From an uncultured Actinomycetes bacterium (GTDB lineage Bacteria > Actinomycetota > Actinomycetes > Nanopelagicales > Nanopelagicaceae), in contig CAJAFH010000074.1 in the NCBI GenBank assembly GCA_903939005.1, positions 1 through 13,951 on the forward strand: DNA of 13,951 nt, given 5' to 3'. The notes beneath the pieces are model-generated. The model was not told the origin of the DNA. It did no database searches and was given only the letters and a program-made list of their open reading frames with translations. The translations under genes and the position numbers were made by a program. Below are positions 7,637 to 13,951 of the stretch, piece by piece (the stretch's first letter is position 1; each line of letters opens with the position of its first letter).

Positions 7637-8947
7637 TTAATCCGTACGACCTAAGGCGTGGAATTTCCAGCCAGCTGCTCGCCAAAGTTCACGATCTAGG
7701 GCATTGCGGCCATCAATAATCATGGCCCCTTTAGTTAGAGCTTTAATCGCTACTGGATCGAGCTCGCGATATTGCTTCCATTCGGTTAAGTGCAAGATTA
7801 AATCTGCCCCAGTTACGCAGTCTTCAATTGACTCCGAAAAACCCAAATTAGGAAAACGCTTGCGGGCATTTTCAATCGCTTTTGGATCATGCACGACTAC
7901 TTTGGCACCAGCTGCATGTAATTGTGCTGCGATATCTAAAGCTGGGGAATCTCGCACATCATCACTATCTGGCTTAAAAGCAGCGCCTAATACGGCAATC
8001 TTGTACTGAGTTAAATCTTCGGAAAGATCTGCACGTACGACATCGATAACACGTTGACGCGCACGCAAATTAATCGCGTCGATTTCAGTTAAGAATTCAA
8101 GGGCTTGCTTAGCTCCAAGTTCTTCAGCGCGAGCCATAAATGCGCGAATATCTTTAGGTAAGCAGCCGCCACCAAATCCGATACCGGCTTGCAAGAATCG
8201 ATTGCCAATGCGTGGGTCATAACCAATGGCTTTTGCTAATACTGTGACATCGCCACCTGCTGCTTCGCAAACTTCAGCCATGGCATTAATAAATGAGATT
8301 TTGGTTGCTAAGAATGAGTTGGCTGCGACTTTAACTAGTTCGGCGGTTGGCAGATCCGCGCGAATCCATGGGGTTCCCAGTGCGAGTACTGGCTCATAAA
8401 CTTCTTTCAACATTTCTTCGGCTTTATCGCTAGTTACTCCAACTACTAAACGATTCGGCCGCAAAGTATCTTCTACCGCAAAACCTTCCCGTAGAAATTC
8501 TGGGTTCCAAGCTAAATCTGCATGGGGAGCCGATTTAAGAAGTTCCTCGCGCAAAGATTGAGCGGTACCAACCGGCACAGTTGATTTTCCAACAACAAGT
8601 GAACCTGGCTTCAAATACGGCGTAATCGCGGCAACCGAAGAACGCACATAAGTTAAATCAGCTGCCAGACCATCCTTGCTCTGCGGAGTTCCGACGCAAA
8701 CGAAGTGCATATCAGCATCTGCTACGAGTGAAAAATCTGTGGTGAAAGTTAAGCGACCAGATTTAACTTCTTCGGCTAATAAAGTGTCTAAACCAGGTTC
8801 ATAAAACGGAAGTTCGCCTCTGCTTAATTGAGCGATTTTGGCCGCGTCGGTATCTACTCCGATTACTTCAAATCCAAGGGATGACATACAAGCAGCATGA
8901 GTAGCGCCTAGATAACCAGTACCGATTACCGATAACTTCATTTTCAT
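7637..8947 (-). CDS. ugd: UDP-glucose 6-dehydrogenase (UDP-glucose/GDP-mannose dehydrogenase family)
   Basis: NAD-dependent four-electron oxidation of UDP-glucose to UDP-glucuronate, a precursor of acidic envelope polysaccharides. From the ATG at 8947 the product has 436 residues. It has the NAD-binding VIGTGYLG (7-14) with Asp32 at the end of the second strand, VCVGTPQSKDG (83-93), STVPVGT (122-128), NPEFLREGFAVED (148-160), the active-site FGGGCLPKDIRAF (258-270, catalytic Cys262), and the C-terminal UDP-binding part with GAAFKPDSDDVRDSP (321-335). Starts at 8968 (GTG), 8953 and 8941 are also in frame; 8947 was chosen because AAGGGA sits 6 nt upstream, and the extra residues are not needed by the fold. 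Substrate is inferred: GDP-mannose or UDP-N-acetyl-sugar dehydrogenases share these motifs, but the residues fit UDP-glucose best. Confidence 0.9.
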   Translation of the reverse strand: MKMKLSVIGTGYLGATHAACMSSLGFEVIGVDTDAAKIAQLSRGELPFYEPGLDTLLAEEVKSGRLTFTTDFSLVADADMHFVCVGTPQSKDGLAADLTYVRSSVAAITPYLKPGSLVVGKSTVPVGTAQSLREELLKSAPHADLAWNPEFLREGFAVEDTLRPNRLVVGVTSDKAEEMLKEVYEPVLALGTPWIRADLPTAELVKVAANSFLATKISFINAMAEVCEAAGGDVTVLAKAIGYDPRIGNRFLQAGIGFGGGCLPKDIRAFMARAEELGAKQALEFLTEIDAINLRARQRVIDVVRADLSEDLTQYKIAVLGAAFKPDSDDVRDSPALDIAAQLHAAGAKVVVHDPKAIENARKRFPNLGFSESIEDCVTGADLILHLTEWKQYRELDPVAIKALTKGAMIIDGRNALDRELWRAAGWKFHALGRTD

Positions 8948-8953
8948 ATTCAT

Positions 8954-8959
8954 TCCCTT
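8954..8959 (-). promoter_or_regulatory. Ribosome binding site of the UDP-glucose dehydrogenase gene
   Basis: AAGGGA, read on the minus strand, overlaps the TAA stop of the LCP gene and lies 6 nt before the ATG at 8947. The ATG at 8953 directly abuts it and would be poorly served, so the site favours 8947. Confidence 0.5.
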
Positions 8960-10079
8960 ATTTCGCACTCAGGCAAGCGTTGTCAGAGGCGGTTTGAGTC
9001 TTAAACTTATCGACGATAGTAGTTGTTGGGGAAGCACTGGCCGATGGTGTCGCCTTAACTTCATCAATAATTGGTTGGTCGTTCAGCAAGCGATTGAACA
9101 AATCAGGCGCGAGGACACTGTCCCAGATTACAACTGAGCCAACGCCGGCTGCTCGACCATTGGCGTTCGAGAGCGGAATAGTGAGCGTGCGAACTCGATC
9201 GGCTGATAAGTTCTTTAGCTGCTTACCTAAAGTTAAAAGGTCATTTTTATTAAAGTCATTATCAGTCGTGACAGTTTTAATCGCGGCATTAAAGAAATTA
9301 ACCAATTTAATCGGGTTTAACAACGTGCCCGTGCTGGTAGCTTTCTGTAAAACTGCTGACATAAATTCTTGTTGACGTTTCATTCGGCCGATATCGCCTT
9401 GTCCATCGAAGTAGCGAGTTCGCACGTACTTCAGCGAATCGATTCCATTTAGAGTTTGTAGTCCAGCCGAAAGAACTAGATTGGATTTCGGATCATTAAT
9501 ATCTTTCTTGACGCAAACATCAATTCCACCAAGTGCGTCAATAATATTTTTAAAACCCAGGAAATTAATCTCGATATAATGGTCAATTCGCAGACCAGTT
9601 TCACCTTCGAGTGTTTCGATTAAGAGCGGAGCCCCACCGAAACTAAAGGCAGCATTCAATTTATTTTGACGTGCCGGAACTATCTTGGTTTTGTCCAAGC
9701 TACTTACATGTTCTGGAATTGTCACTAACGAATCTCGGGGGAGCGAGATAATTACAGCGCTATCGCGCGCTTTACTAATGTGCACAAGAATCATCGTGTC
9801 TGAGCGGGCACCAGCTGCAACTTCAGTTCCGCCCACCCAAAGTTCACGAATTTGCGCTTTAGTTAAACCTGCCCGGTTATCTGAACCCACCAGCAATAAA
9901 TTCATCGCACTTGTCGGTTTATCGGGGCGGTTATCAACACCGGCAAATGCATCAGTTCTATTTAGAGATCCGCTAATTCGGCCAAGCCCTAGCCAACCGA
10001 TGGCAGATAGAGCCACAATTCCTAGCGAAAGTGAGGTAATCGCCCGAATGGCACGGCTGTGTTTGCGAGGCGAAGACAT
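8958..10079 (-). CDS. LCP-family (LytR-CpsA-Psr) cell envelope glycopolymer transferase
   Basis: LCP proteins transfer lipid-linked polysaccharides (teichoic acids, arabinogalactan, capsule) onto peptidoglycan, on the outer face of the membrane. The 373 residues start with a basic N-terminus and one membrane segment (about 13-33), so the enzyme faces outwards. The LCP domain follows: MNLLLVGSDNRAG (59-71), RSDTMILVHI (92-101, Asp94 in the metal position), ISLPRDSLVTIP (111-122, Arg115), LNAAFSFGG (141-149), GIDHYIEINF-like RIDHYIEINF (164-173), and YVRTRYFDGQGDIGRMKRQQ (218-237), whose arginines hold the pyrophosphate. The tail (343-356) is rich in Ser, Thr, Ala and Pro. It heads an operon with ugd, which could supply glucuronate for the attached polymer. 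A TACGCT -10 box 6 nt before the ATG predicts a leaderless message. Confidence 0.92.
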   Translation of the reverse strand: MSSPRKHSRAIRAITSLSLGIVALSAIGWLGLGRISGSLNRTDAFAGVDNRPDKPTSAMNLLLVGSDNRAGLTKAQIRELWVGGTEVAAGARSDTMILVHISKARDSAVIISLPRDSLVTIPEHVSSLDKTKIVPARQNKLNAAFSFGGAPLLIETLEGETGLRIDHYIEINFLGFKNIIDALGGIDVCVKKDINDPKSNLVLSAGLQTLNGIDSLKYVRTRYFDGQGDIGRMKRQQEFMSAVLQKATSTGTLLNPIKLVNFFNAAIKTVTTDNDFNKNDLLTLGKQLKNLSADRVRTLTIPLSNANGRAAGVGSVVIWDSVLAPDLFNRLLNDQPIIDEVKATPSASASPTTTIVDKFKTQTASDNACLSAK

Positions 10080-10085
10080 GGCGAA

Positions 10086-10091
10086 AGCGTA
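10086..10091 (-). promoter_or_regulatory. Predicted -10 element of the LCP-dehydrogenase operon
   Basis: TACGCT (TANNNT) on the minus strand ends 6 nt before the LCP ATG at 10079. This places the transcription start at or next to the start codon, so the message should be leaderless. No clear -35 is visible. Confidence 0.5.
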
Positions 10092-10100
10092 CTTGGGCGA

Positions 10101-10106
10101 TACGGT
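10101..10106 (+). promoter_or_regulatory. Predicted -10 element of the glycosyltransferase operon
   Basis: TACGGT (TANNNT), identical to the birA box, lies 9 nt before the glycosyltransferase ATG at 10116. The predicted 5' leader is at most 2-3 nt. It is back to back with the LCP -10 box, which is 9 bp away. Confidence 0.5.
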
Positions 10107-10115
10107 TTAGGGGCT

Positions 10116-11120
10116 ATGACTACCGCACCTGACCCGAGAAAAATTGAGTTATCTACCTCACCGGATCTCTCCGTCATTTTGCCAGTTTTAAATGAGGCAA
10201 ACCATTTAGCAGCTGCAGTTAAAGCAATCCTCTCGCAAGATTATCAGGGCAAGTTTGAAGTTATTTTGGCAATCGGACCATCAAAAGATGAAACTCTTGA
10301 AATTGCAAATGAATTAGCTAAATCCGATTCCAGAGTTGTCGTAGTGCTTAATCCAACTGGACGCACGGCTGCAGGTTTGAACATTGCGCTAGCAAAATCA
10401 AATTCACCAATTATTGTAAGAGTCGATGGACATGCTGAAATCCCTAGTAATTATCTCTCCGTAGCAGTTGAACTACTTCGCAAAACTGGCGCCGTAAATG
10501 TCGGCGGATTAATGGGTGCTGTCGGAAAAACAAAATTTGAGCAAAGTGTTGCGCGAGCAATGCGCAGCCCACTTGGAGTAGGGGCGGCAAAGTTTCACAC
10601 TGGCGGTGGATCTGGTGAAGTAGATACTGTGTATTTGGGTTGCTTCTTGCGAGAAGCCCTAACTGAAATTGGTGGCTTCGATGAGAGATTCATTCGCGCC
10701 CAAGATTGGGAACTTAATTTTCGATTACGAGAGCGCGGCGGCAAAATCTTCTTTGATCCCCGACTAGAAGTTACATACCGACCAAGGCCAAATTTGGCAG
10801 CCCTGGCAAAACAATATTTTGAATATGGCCGTTGGCGCCGTGTCGTCTCTCGCAAACATGCTGGCACTATTAATTATCGATACTTAGCTCCACCATTCGC
10901 ACTAGCCGGAACCTTAATTTCGCTAATCGCCGGACTAACTATCTCGCCATTGCTTTATATCCCAGCTGCAATTTATCTGGGTTTCACCTTGGTGGCAGGA
11001 ATTGTGCTCGGCAAAGGTTTGCTGGAAAAAGTATTGATGCCCGCAGTCCTATTTACAATGCAGATGGCTTGGGGTGCCGGTTTTATTACCTCACCAAAAT
11101 CATTAGTACCCCAGGATTAG
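10116..11120 (+). CDS. Family 2 glycosyltransferase with C-terminal membrane segments (ExoA-like)
   Basis: Predicted to add sugars to an envelope polysaccharide or lipid-linked intermediate on the cytoplasmic face. The 334-residue protein begins its GT-A fold at LSVILPVLNEANHL (18-31). It continues with IGPSKDETLEIA (53-64), VVVLNPTGRTAAGLNIAL (75-92), a metal-site variant VDGHAEIP (103-110, in place of a strict DxD), LGCFLREALTEIGGFDERF (174-192) and the catalytic-base region AQDWELNFRLRERGG (195-209). Hydrophobic stretches at about 261-299 and 306-326 suggest three membrane helices, resembling the succinoglycan enzyme ExoA. The ATG at 10116 follows a -10 box closely; the open frame extends to 10059 but would overlap the divergent LCP gene. 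Donor and acceptor sugars cannot be deduced. A SpoIID-domain gene follows after 2 bp. Confidence 0.88.
   Translation: MTTAPDPRKIELSTSPDLSVILPVLNEANHLAAAVKAILSQDYQGKFEVILAIGPSKDETLEIANELAKSDSRVVVVLNPTGRTAAGLNIALAKSNSPIIVRVDGHAEIPSNYLSVAVELLRKTGAVNVGGLMGAVGKTKFEQSVARAMRSPLGVGAAKFHTGGGSGEVDTVYLGCFLREALTEIGGFDERFIRAQDWELNFRLRERGGKIFFDPRLEVTYRPRPNLAALAKQYFEYGRWRRVVSRKHAGTINYRYLAPPFALAGTLISLIAGLTISPLLYIPAAIYLGFTLVAGIVLGKGLLEKVLMPAVLFTMQMAWGAGFITSPKSLVPQD
11113..11116 (+). promoter_or_regulatory. Ribosome binding site of the SpoIID-domain gene
   Basis: AGGA lies 6 nt before a TTG codon at 11123, which immediately precedes a well-formed signal peptide (Lys-Arg then a hydrophobic core). It supports TTG rather than the upstream ATG at 11069, which lies inside the glycosyltransferase gene. 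Confidence 0.5.
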
Positions 11121-11122
11121 CC

Positions 11123-12400
11123 TTGAAACGATCTAACTTTGGCGCTCTTGTGCCTATTCTGATTTCAACTTTAGTACTGGCTATTCTGCCTTCAGCTTCG
11201 GCCGAAGTACCTGCCGCAATTTCATTTTCTGGCAAAGGTTATGGACACGGTGTTGGAATGAGTCAGATTGGCGCTCGTGGCTTAGCTCTTATGGGGGATA
11301 CCGCAACGGCAATTATGAATTATTACTATCCCGGCAGCGAGGTAATGTCGTTAACAGATGATCAAATTCTGCGGGTAAATATCGGTCACCAATTAACTTC
11401 GGCCTCTTTAAAAAGTGATACACCTGGCATGTCATTGCAATTGATATCTGGCGATGGCGCTGAGCCACAATTTCTTTCGGTCCTGGCAGCAAAAGATTCA
11501 GTGAAGTTATCCATCTCAGAAAAGCAAGTTGCTATAACCACAACTCAAGTCGGCATCACAACTACGTTAACTCCAGTAGACCAATTAACTATCCGCTGGA
11601 GTGGCACTAGATATTTGGCTGGACCCGATTCAATTTTATCTTTAACACATACTAAGAAAACGACTCGATATCGTTATGGTCAAATCCAGGTCAAGGTGAT
11701 TAAAGATGCCAAACTGGGCAATCGATTGGCGATCGTGAATCAAGTGAGATTGCACGATGAGTATCTTTGGGGGATAAGCGAAGTTCCTTCTTCTTGGCCA
11801 GCCGCAGCGCTTGAAGCACAAGCGATCGCTTCTCGAAGTTACGCCATGAGTAAAGCAGGCAAAGTTTTAAAGAGTTGTGATTGCGAACTTTATTCATCAA
11901 TTAGTGATCAGAATTTTGCCGGGTATGCAAAGGAGGCCGAACCTAAGTGGGGGCTAATTTGGAAAGCCGCTGTTTCTCGGACTTCGGTTACTGAAACTAC
12001 TGGTTTAACCGTTACCCGCAATTCATTACCAATTCGAACTTATTTTGGCTCATCCTCAGGTGGCGTAACTGAAACTTCAAAAAATGCCTGGGGGACTGAT
12101 GTTGGCTATACCTTCTCGGTTCCAGATCCGTGGTCACTAGATCCTAAATTAAATCCGAATTTCTATAAGTGGAAACGAGATATTGCACAATCAGTGCTGG
12201 CTACTGCTTTTGGGTTACCAGATGTTGTGTCGGTCAAAGTTTTGTCGCTAAATGAAACTGGTTCCGTGAAACTCATTGAAGGAAAATCAAGTGCTGGAAA
12301 GAAAGTTAAATTAAGCGGTGAGACGTTTCGCAGTAAATCCAAACTGCCATCGACTTGGTTTGCTCCAACGAGTGAAGAGCTAATAAGCGTAAAGAATTAG
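11123..12400 (+). CDS. Secreted SpoIID/LytB-domain protein (putative peptidoglycan glycan-strand enzyme)
   Basis: From the TTG at 11123 the protein has 425 residues and a clear signal peptide: KRSN, a hydrophobic stretch (8-23), and a cleavage site after PSASA (27). The mature start holds [20 protein letters not shown] (37-56) and YYYPG (67-71). The SpoIID domain lies at about 185-330: [28 protein letters not shown] (215-242, with Glu220 at the catalytic position of sporulation SpoIID), a CDC pair (252-254), and [19 protein letters not shown] (306-324). SpoIID of endospore formers is a lytic transglycosylase on denuded glycan strands. Nothing here suggests sporulation, so a role in wall remodelling or envelope-polymer handling is inferred. 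The GHGVGMSQ block is N-terminal, whereas in the Firmicutes proteins it is C-terminal. It shares an operon with the glycosyltransferase and its stop overlaps dapD. Confidence 0.87.
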   Translation: MKRSNFGALVPILISTLVLAILPSASAEVPAAISFSGKGYGHGVGMSQIGARGLALMGDTATAIMNYYYPGSEVMSLTDDQILRVNIGHQLTSASLKSDTPGMSLQLISGDGAEPQFLSVLAAKDSVKLSISEKQVAITTTQVGITTTLTPVDQLTIRWSGTRYLAGPDSILSLTHTKKTTRYRYGQIQVKVIKDAKLGNRLAIVNQVRLHDEYLWGISEVPSSWPAAALEAQAIASRSYAMSKAGKVLKSCDCELYSSISDQNFAGYAKEAEPKWGLIWKAAVSRTSVTETTGLTVTRNSLPIRTYFGSSSGGVTETSKNAWGTDVGYTFSVPDPWSLDPKLNPNFYKWKRDIAQSVLATAFGLPDVVSVKVLSLNETGSVKLIEGKSSAGKKVKLSGETFRSKSKLPSTWFAPTSEELISVKN

Positions 12401-13332
12401 TTAGCGTGCAGAACTGAATTAAGTCCACCCCAAGTGCCGGTGCGCATAACTGCTTCAAGTGCACCGCTCTGTGAATTACGACGGAATAGCAAATTGTTAG
12501 CACCAGAGAGTGTGGCTGCTTTAACTACTTCACCATCAGGCAGCAAAACTTTCGCAGCAGCCGTTACATAGGTGCCTGATTCAATGACGCAGTTATCACC
12601 AAGTGAAATACCGCAACCAGAATTAGCACCTAGTAAACAGTTCTCGCCAATCGAAATCACTTCTTTGCCGCCACCACTTAAGGTGCCCATAATCGAAGCG
12701 CTGCCACCAATATCACTGCCGTTACCAACAACCACGCCGGCAGAAATTCGTCCTTCTACCATTGAAGTTCCGAGTGTGCCGGCGTTGAAATTTACAAAAC
12801 CTTCGTGCATAACTGTTGTGCCGCTAGCTAAGTGAGCGCCGAGTCGTACTCGATCGGCATCAGCAATGCGCACACCACTTGGAACTACATAATCAACCAT
12901 TCGTGGGAACTTATCGACACCATAAACAGCTACGTGTTGTCCTGTAGCTGCTCGAATGTTGGCGCGAGTGATTTCAAAATTATCAACCGGACAAGGACCA
13001 ACTGAAGTCCAAACCACGTTATTTAGAATTCCGAAAATTCCATCAAGTGATTGCCCATGTGGCTTAACTAAACGATGCGAAAGTAAATGCAAACGCAAGT
13101 AGGCATCGCTAACTGAAGTAGGTGGTGTTGCTAAATCAATCTCAATGCCAACTACTTCGCTGCGCACGCCGCGTGCATTGTCAGGTGTTGCAAGTGAAGC
13201 TAATTCAGCAGGCGCACTTGCGGGCAGATTGCCTAAAACAGGTGCTGGGAACCAAGTATCAAGAACGGTGCCATCTTTTTCGCCACCATTGATTAACGTG
13301 GCAATTCCATATCCAGCTGCTCGTTGCGACAT
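12397..13332 (-). CDS. dapD: 2,3,4,5-tetrahydropyridine-2,6-dicarboxylate N-succinyltransferase, actinobacterial type
   Basis: Transfers succinyl from succinyl-CoA to tetrahydrodipicolinate in the succinylase route to meso-diaminopimelate and lysine, needed for peptidoglycan. The 311 residues fit the actinobacterial DapD branch: [11 protein letters not shown] (24-34), [17 protein letters not shown] (77-93), [11 protein letters not shown] (100-110), [21 protein letters not shown] (136-156), then a left-handed beta-helix of hexapeptide repeats (about 150-262). The helix contains [13 protein letters not shown] (176-188) and MVEGRIS (191-197), where Glu193 corresponds to the catalytic glutamate of the mycobacterial enzyme. 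The ATG at 13332 is 6 nt after a TAGGCT -10 box, so the message is predicted leaderless. Its stop overlaps the stop of the convergent SpoIID-domain gene by 4 bp. Confidence 0.96.
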   Translation of the reverse strand: MSQRAAGYGIATLINGGEKDGTVLDTWFPAPVLGNLPASAPAELASLATPDNARGVRSEVVGIEIDLATPPTSVSDAYLRLHLLSHRLVKPHGQSLDGIFGILNNVVWTSVGPCPVDNFEITRANIRAATGQHVAVYGVDKFPRMVDYVVPSGVRIADADRVRLGAHLASGTTVMHEGFVNFNAGTLGTSMVEGRISAGVVVGNGSDIGGSASIMGTLSGGGKEVISIGENCLLGANSGCGISLGDNCVIESGTYVTAAAKVLLPDGEVVKAATLSGANNLLFRRNSQSGALEAVMRTGTWGGLNSVLHAN

Positions 13333-13338
13333 AAGACA

Positions 13339-13344
13339 AGCCTA
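13339..13344 (-). promoter_or_regulatory. Predicted -10 element of dapD
   Basis: TAGGCT (TANNNT) on the minus strand ends 6 nt before the dapD ATG, predicting a leaderless transcript. It lies 5 bp (GCCCC) from the opposite -10 box of the LOG-family gene. Confidence 0.5.
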
Positions 13345-13349
13345 GCCCC

Positions 13350-13355
13350 TATCCT
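13350..13355 (+). promoter_or_regulatory. Predicted -10 element of the LOG-family gene
   Basis: TATCCT (TANNNT) ends 7 nt before the ATG at 13363. No Shine-Dalgarno sequence is seen before that ATG, which fits a leaderless start. Confidence 0.5.
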
Positions 13356-13362
13356 TACCGAC

Positions 13363-13905
13363 ATGCGTATTGCCGTCTTTTGCTCATCATCACCGACTAT
13401 TGATGCGAAGTATCAAGCGGTTGCAACCGAACTTGGAAATGCCATCGGCAATCAAGGCTGGGGCTTAGTTTCAGGTGGCGGCCATATTTCCACGATGGGT
13501 GCGATTGGTCGTGCGGTACGCGAAGTCGGCGGACACACAATTGGCGTGATCCCACAGTCCTTAGTTGATATTGAATTCGCTGACCGCGATAGCGATGAAT
13601 TGCATGTAGTCGAATCAATGCGCGAACGCAAAGCGAAGATCGAAAATTTAGCAGATGCTTTTATTACCTTACCTGGCGGCCCAGGCACGCTAGAAGAATT
13701 CTTCGAAATTTGGGTTGGCCGTTTCCTTAAGTTTCACGATAAGCCAGTTTTAATTCTTGATCCACACGGCGCATTCGCACCACTTGTTACTTTGCTTGAT
13801 CATCTTGAAGCCGAAGGCTTTGTAAAGCCAGGCCAACGTGAATTAGTAACTTGGTGCACAAGTGTTGAGCAAGTTATCGAAACACTTAATAAGTCTGGGA
13901 AGTAA
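13363..13905 (+). CDS. LOG-family protein (TIGR00730-type; putative nucleoside 5'-monophosphate phosphoribohydrolase)
   Basis: LOG proteins release free base from (modified) nucleoside monophosphates; plant and some bacterial members produce active cytokinins, while the cellular role in most bacteria is unclear. The 180-residue product starts MRIAVFCSSSP. It has GLVSGGGHISTMGAIGRAV (34-52), GVIPQSL (61-67), ESMRERKAKI (84-93, with the conserved Arg-Lys) and the catalytic signature LPGGPGTLEEFFEIW (103-117). A 13-residue longer frame from 13324 exists but would overlap dapD and disrupt the first strand; the ATG at 13363 also has a correctly spaced -10 box. In M. tuberculosis dapD (Rv1201c) and a LOG gene (Rv1205) are also near each other, as I recall. 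The purine salvage gene elsewhere in the window is not evidently linked. Confidence 0.93.
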   Translation: MRIAVFCSSSPTIDAKYQAVATELGNAIGNQGWGLVSGGGHISTMGAIGRAVREVGGHTIGVIPQSLVDIEFADRDSDELHVVESMRERKAKIENLADAFITLPGGPGTLEEFFEIWVGRFLKFHDKPVLILDPHGAFAPLVTLLDHLEAEGFVKPGQRELVTWCTSVEQVIETLNKSGK

Positions 13906-13906
13906 A

Positions 13907-13951
13907 TTGGCTAGTAACGAAATTAAGATCAGTCTGAAAATAGCAGCACCA
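13907..13951 (+). CDS. Possible start of a further gene, running off the window
   Basis: A TTG at 13907, one base after the LOG stop, opens a frame with no stop for the 15 codons left in the window (first residues M/L-ASNEIKISLKIAAP). A GGGAAG ribosome-like site (13897-13902) lies 4 nt upstream. The tight spacing fits the overlapping operons seen elsewhere in the window. The short sequence is too little to assign a family; the strand-like KISLKIAAP start resembles SRPBCC-type proteins only weakly. Confidence 0.4.
   Translation, partial: MASNEIKISLKIAAP

Noticed and set aside
9685..10110. Antisense frame over the N-terminal part of the LCP gene, ending in the divergent promoter region
   Set aside because: The LCP motifs on the minus strand are unambiguous; the antisense translation has no family features.
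10059..10115. Longer N-terminus for the glycosyltransferase
   Set aside because: It would start inside the LCP coding region and add an arginine-rich stretch without family similarity; the ATG at 10116 fits the -10 spacing.
12572..12835. Proline- and isoleucine-rich plus-strand frame opposite dapD
   Set aside because: It is the antisense image of the hexapeptide-repeat beta-helix; its periodicity comes from dapD repeats, not from a separate gene.
1..13951. CRISPR arrays, insertion sequences, tRNA/rRNA genes, riboswitches
   Set aside because: On reading, no repeated spacers, transposase motifs, terminal inverted repeats or structured RNA signatures were seen, and coding genes fill all but about 100 bp of the window. 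A tRNA or Rfam scan was not possible here.

Overview
The window reads as a core chromosomal segment of a low-GC, genome-streamlined actinobacterium, possibly a freshwater acI/Nanopelagicales-type organism. The base composition is in the mid-40s per cent GC by eye. The assignment to Actinobacteria rests on a separate acyl-CoA carboxylase epsilon subunit, the actinobacterial-type DapD, the accD-accE-maf-accA order beside birA and purK/purE (as I recall from Mycobacterium tuberculosis), and dapD lying near a LOG-family gene. The acI placement is inference from composition and compactness. Coding density is close to total: no gap between genes exceeds 36 bp, and I see no mobile elements, CRISPR arrays, RNA genes or convincing terminators.

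Region 1 (1-4828, minus strand) is one tightly overlapping operon. In transcription order it holds accD (carboxyltransferase), accE (epsilon), maf (nucleotide pyrophosphatase), accA (biotin carboxylase plus biotin carrier) and a purine nucleoside phosphorylase gene cut by the window edge. Region 2 (4847-7227, plus strand) is birA-purK-purE: the biotin ligase that would biotinylate the carboxylase across the divergent junction, then two consecutive steps of purine synthesis. Region 3 (7235-10079, minus strand) holds an LCP-family envelope ligase, a UDP-glucose/GDP-mannose-type dehydrogenase and a small CoA-binding protein. Region 4 (10116-12400, plus strand) diverges from it with a membrane-associated family 2 glycosyltransferase and a secreted SpoIID/LytB-domain protein; together with region 3 this looks like a small envelope-glycan module. 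Region 5 (12397-13332, minus) is dapD of lysine/diaminopimelate synthesis. Region 6 (13363 onward, plus) is a LOG-family gene and the first codons of another possible gene.

The most distinctive signal is in the three divergent junctions. Each is only 18-36 bp long and has back-to-back TANNNT -10 elements 6-9 nt from the ATGs, so all six transcripts are predicted to be leaderless or nearly so. In the accD/birA junction the two -10 boxes are the same 7 bp (TACGGTA, symmetric in the form TANNNTA), a predicted single-element bidirectional promoter joining a biotin-dependent carboxylase to its biotin ligase. Otherwise the gene content is ordinary housekeeping; I found no evidence of a wholly new multi-gene system.
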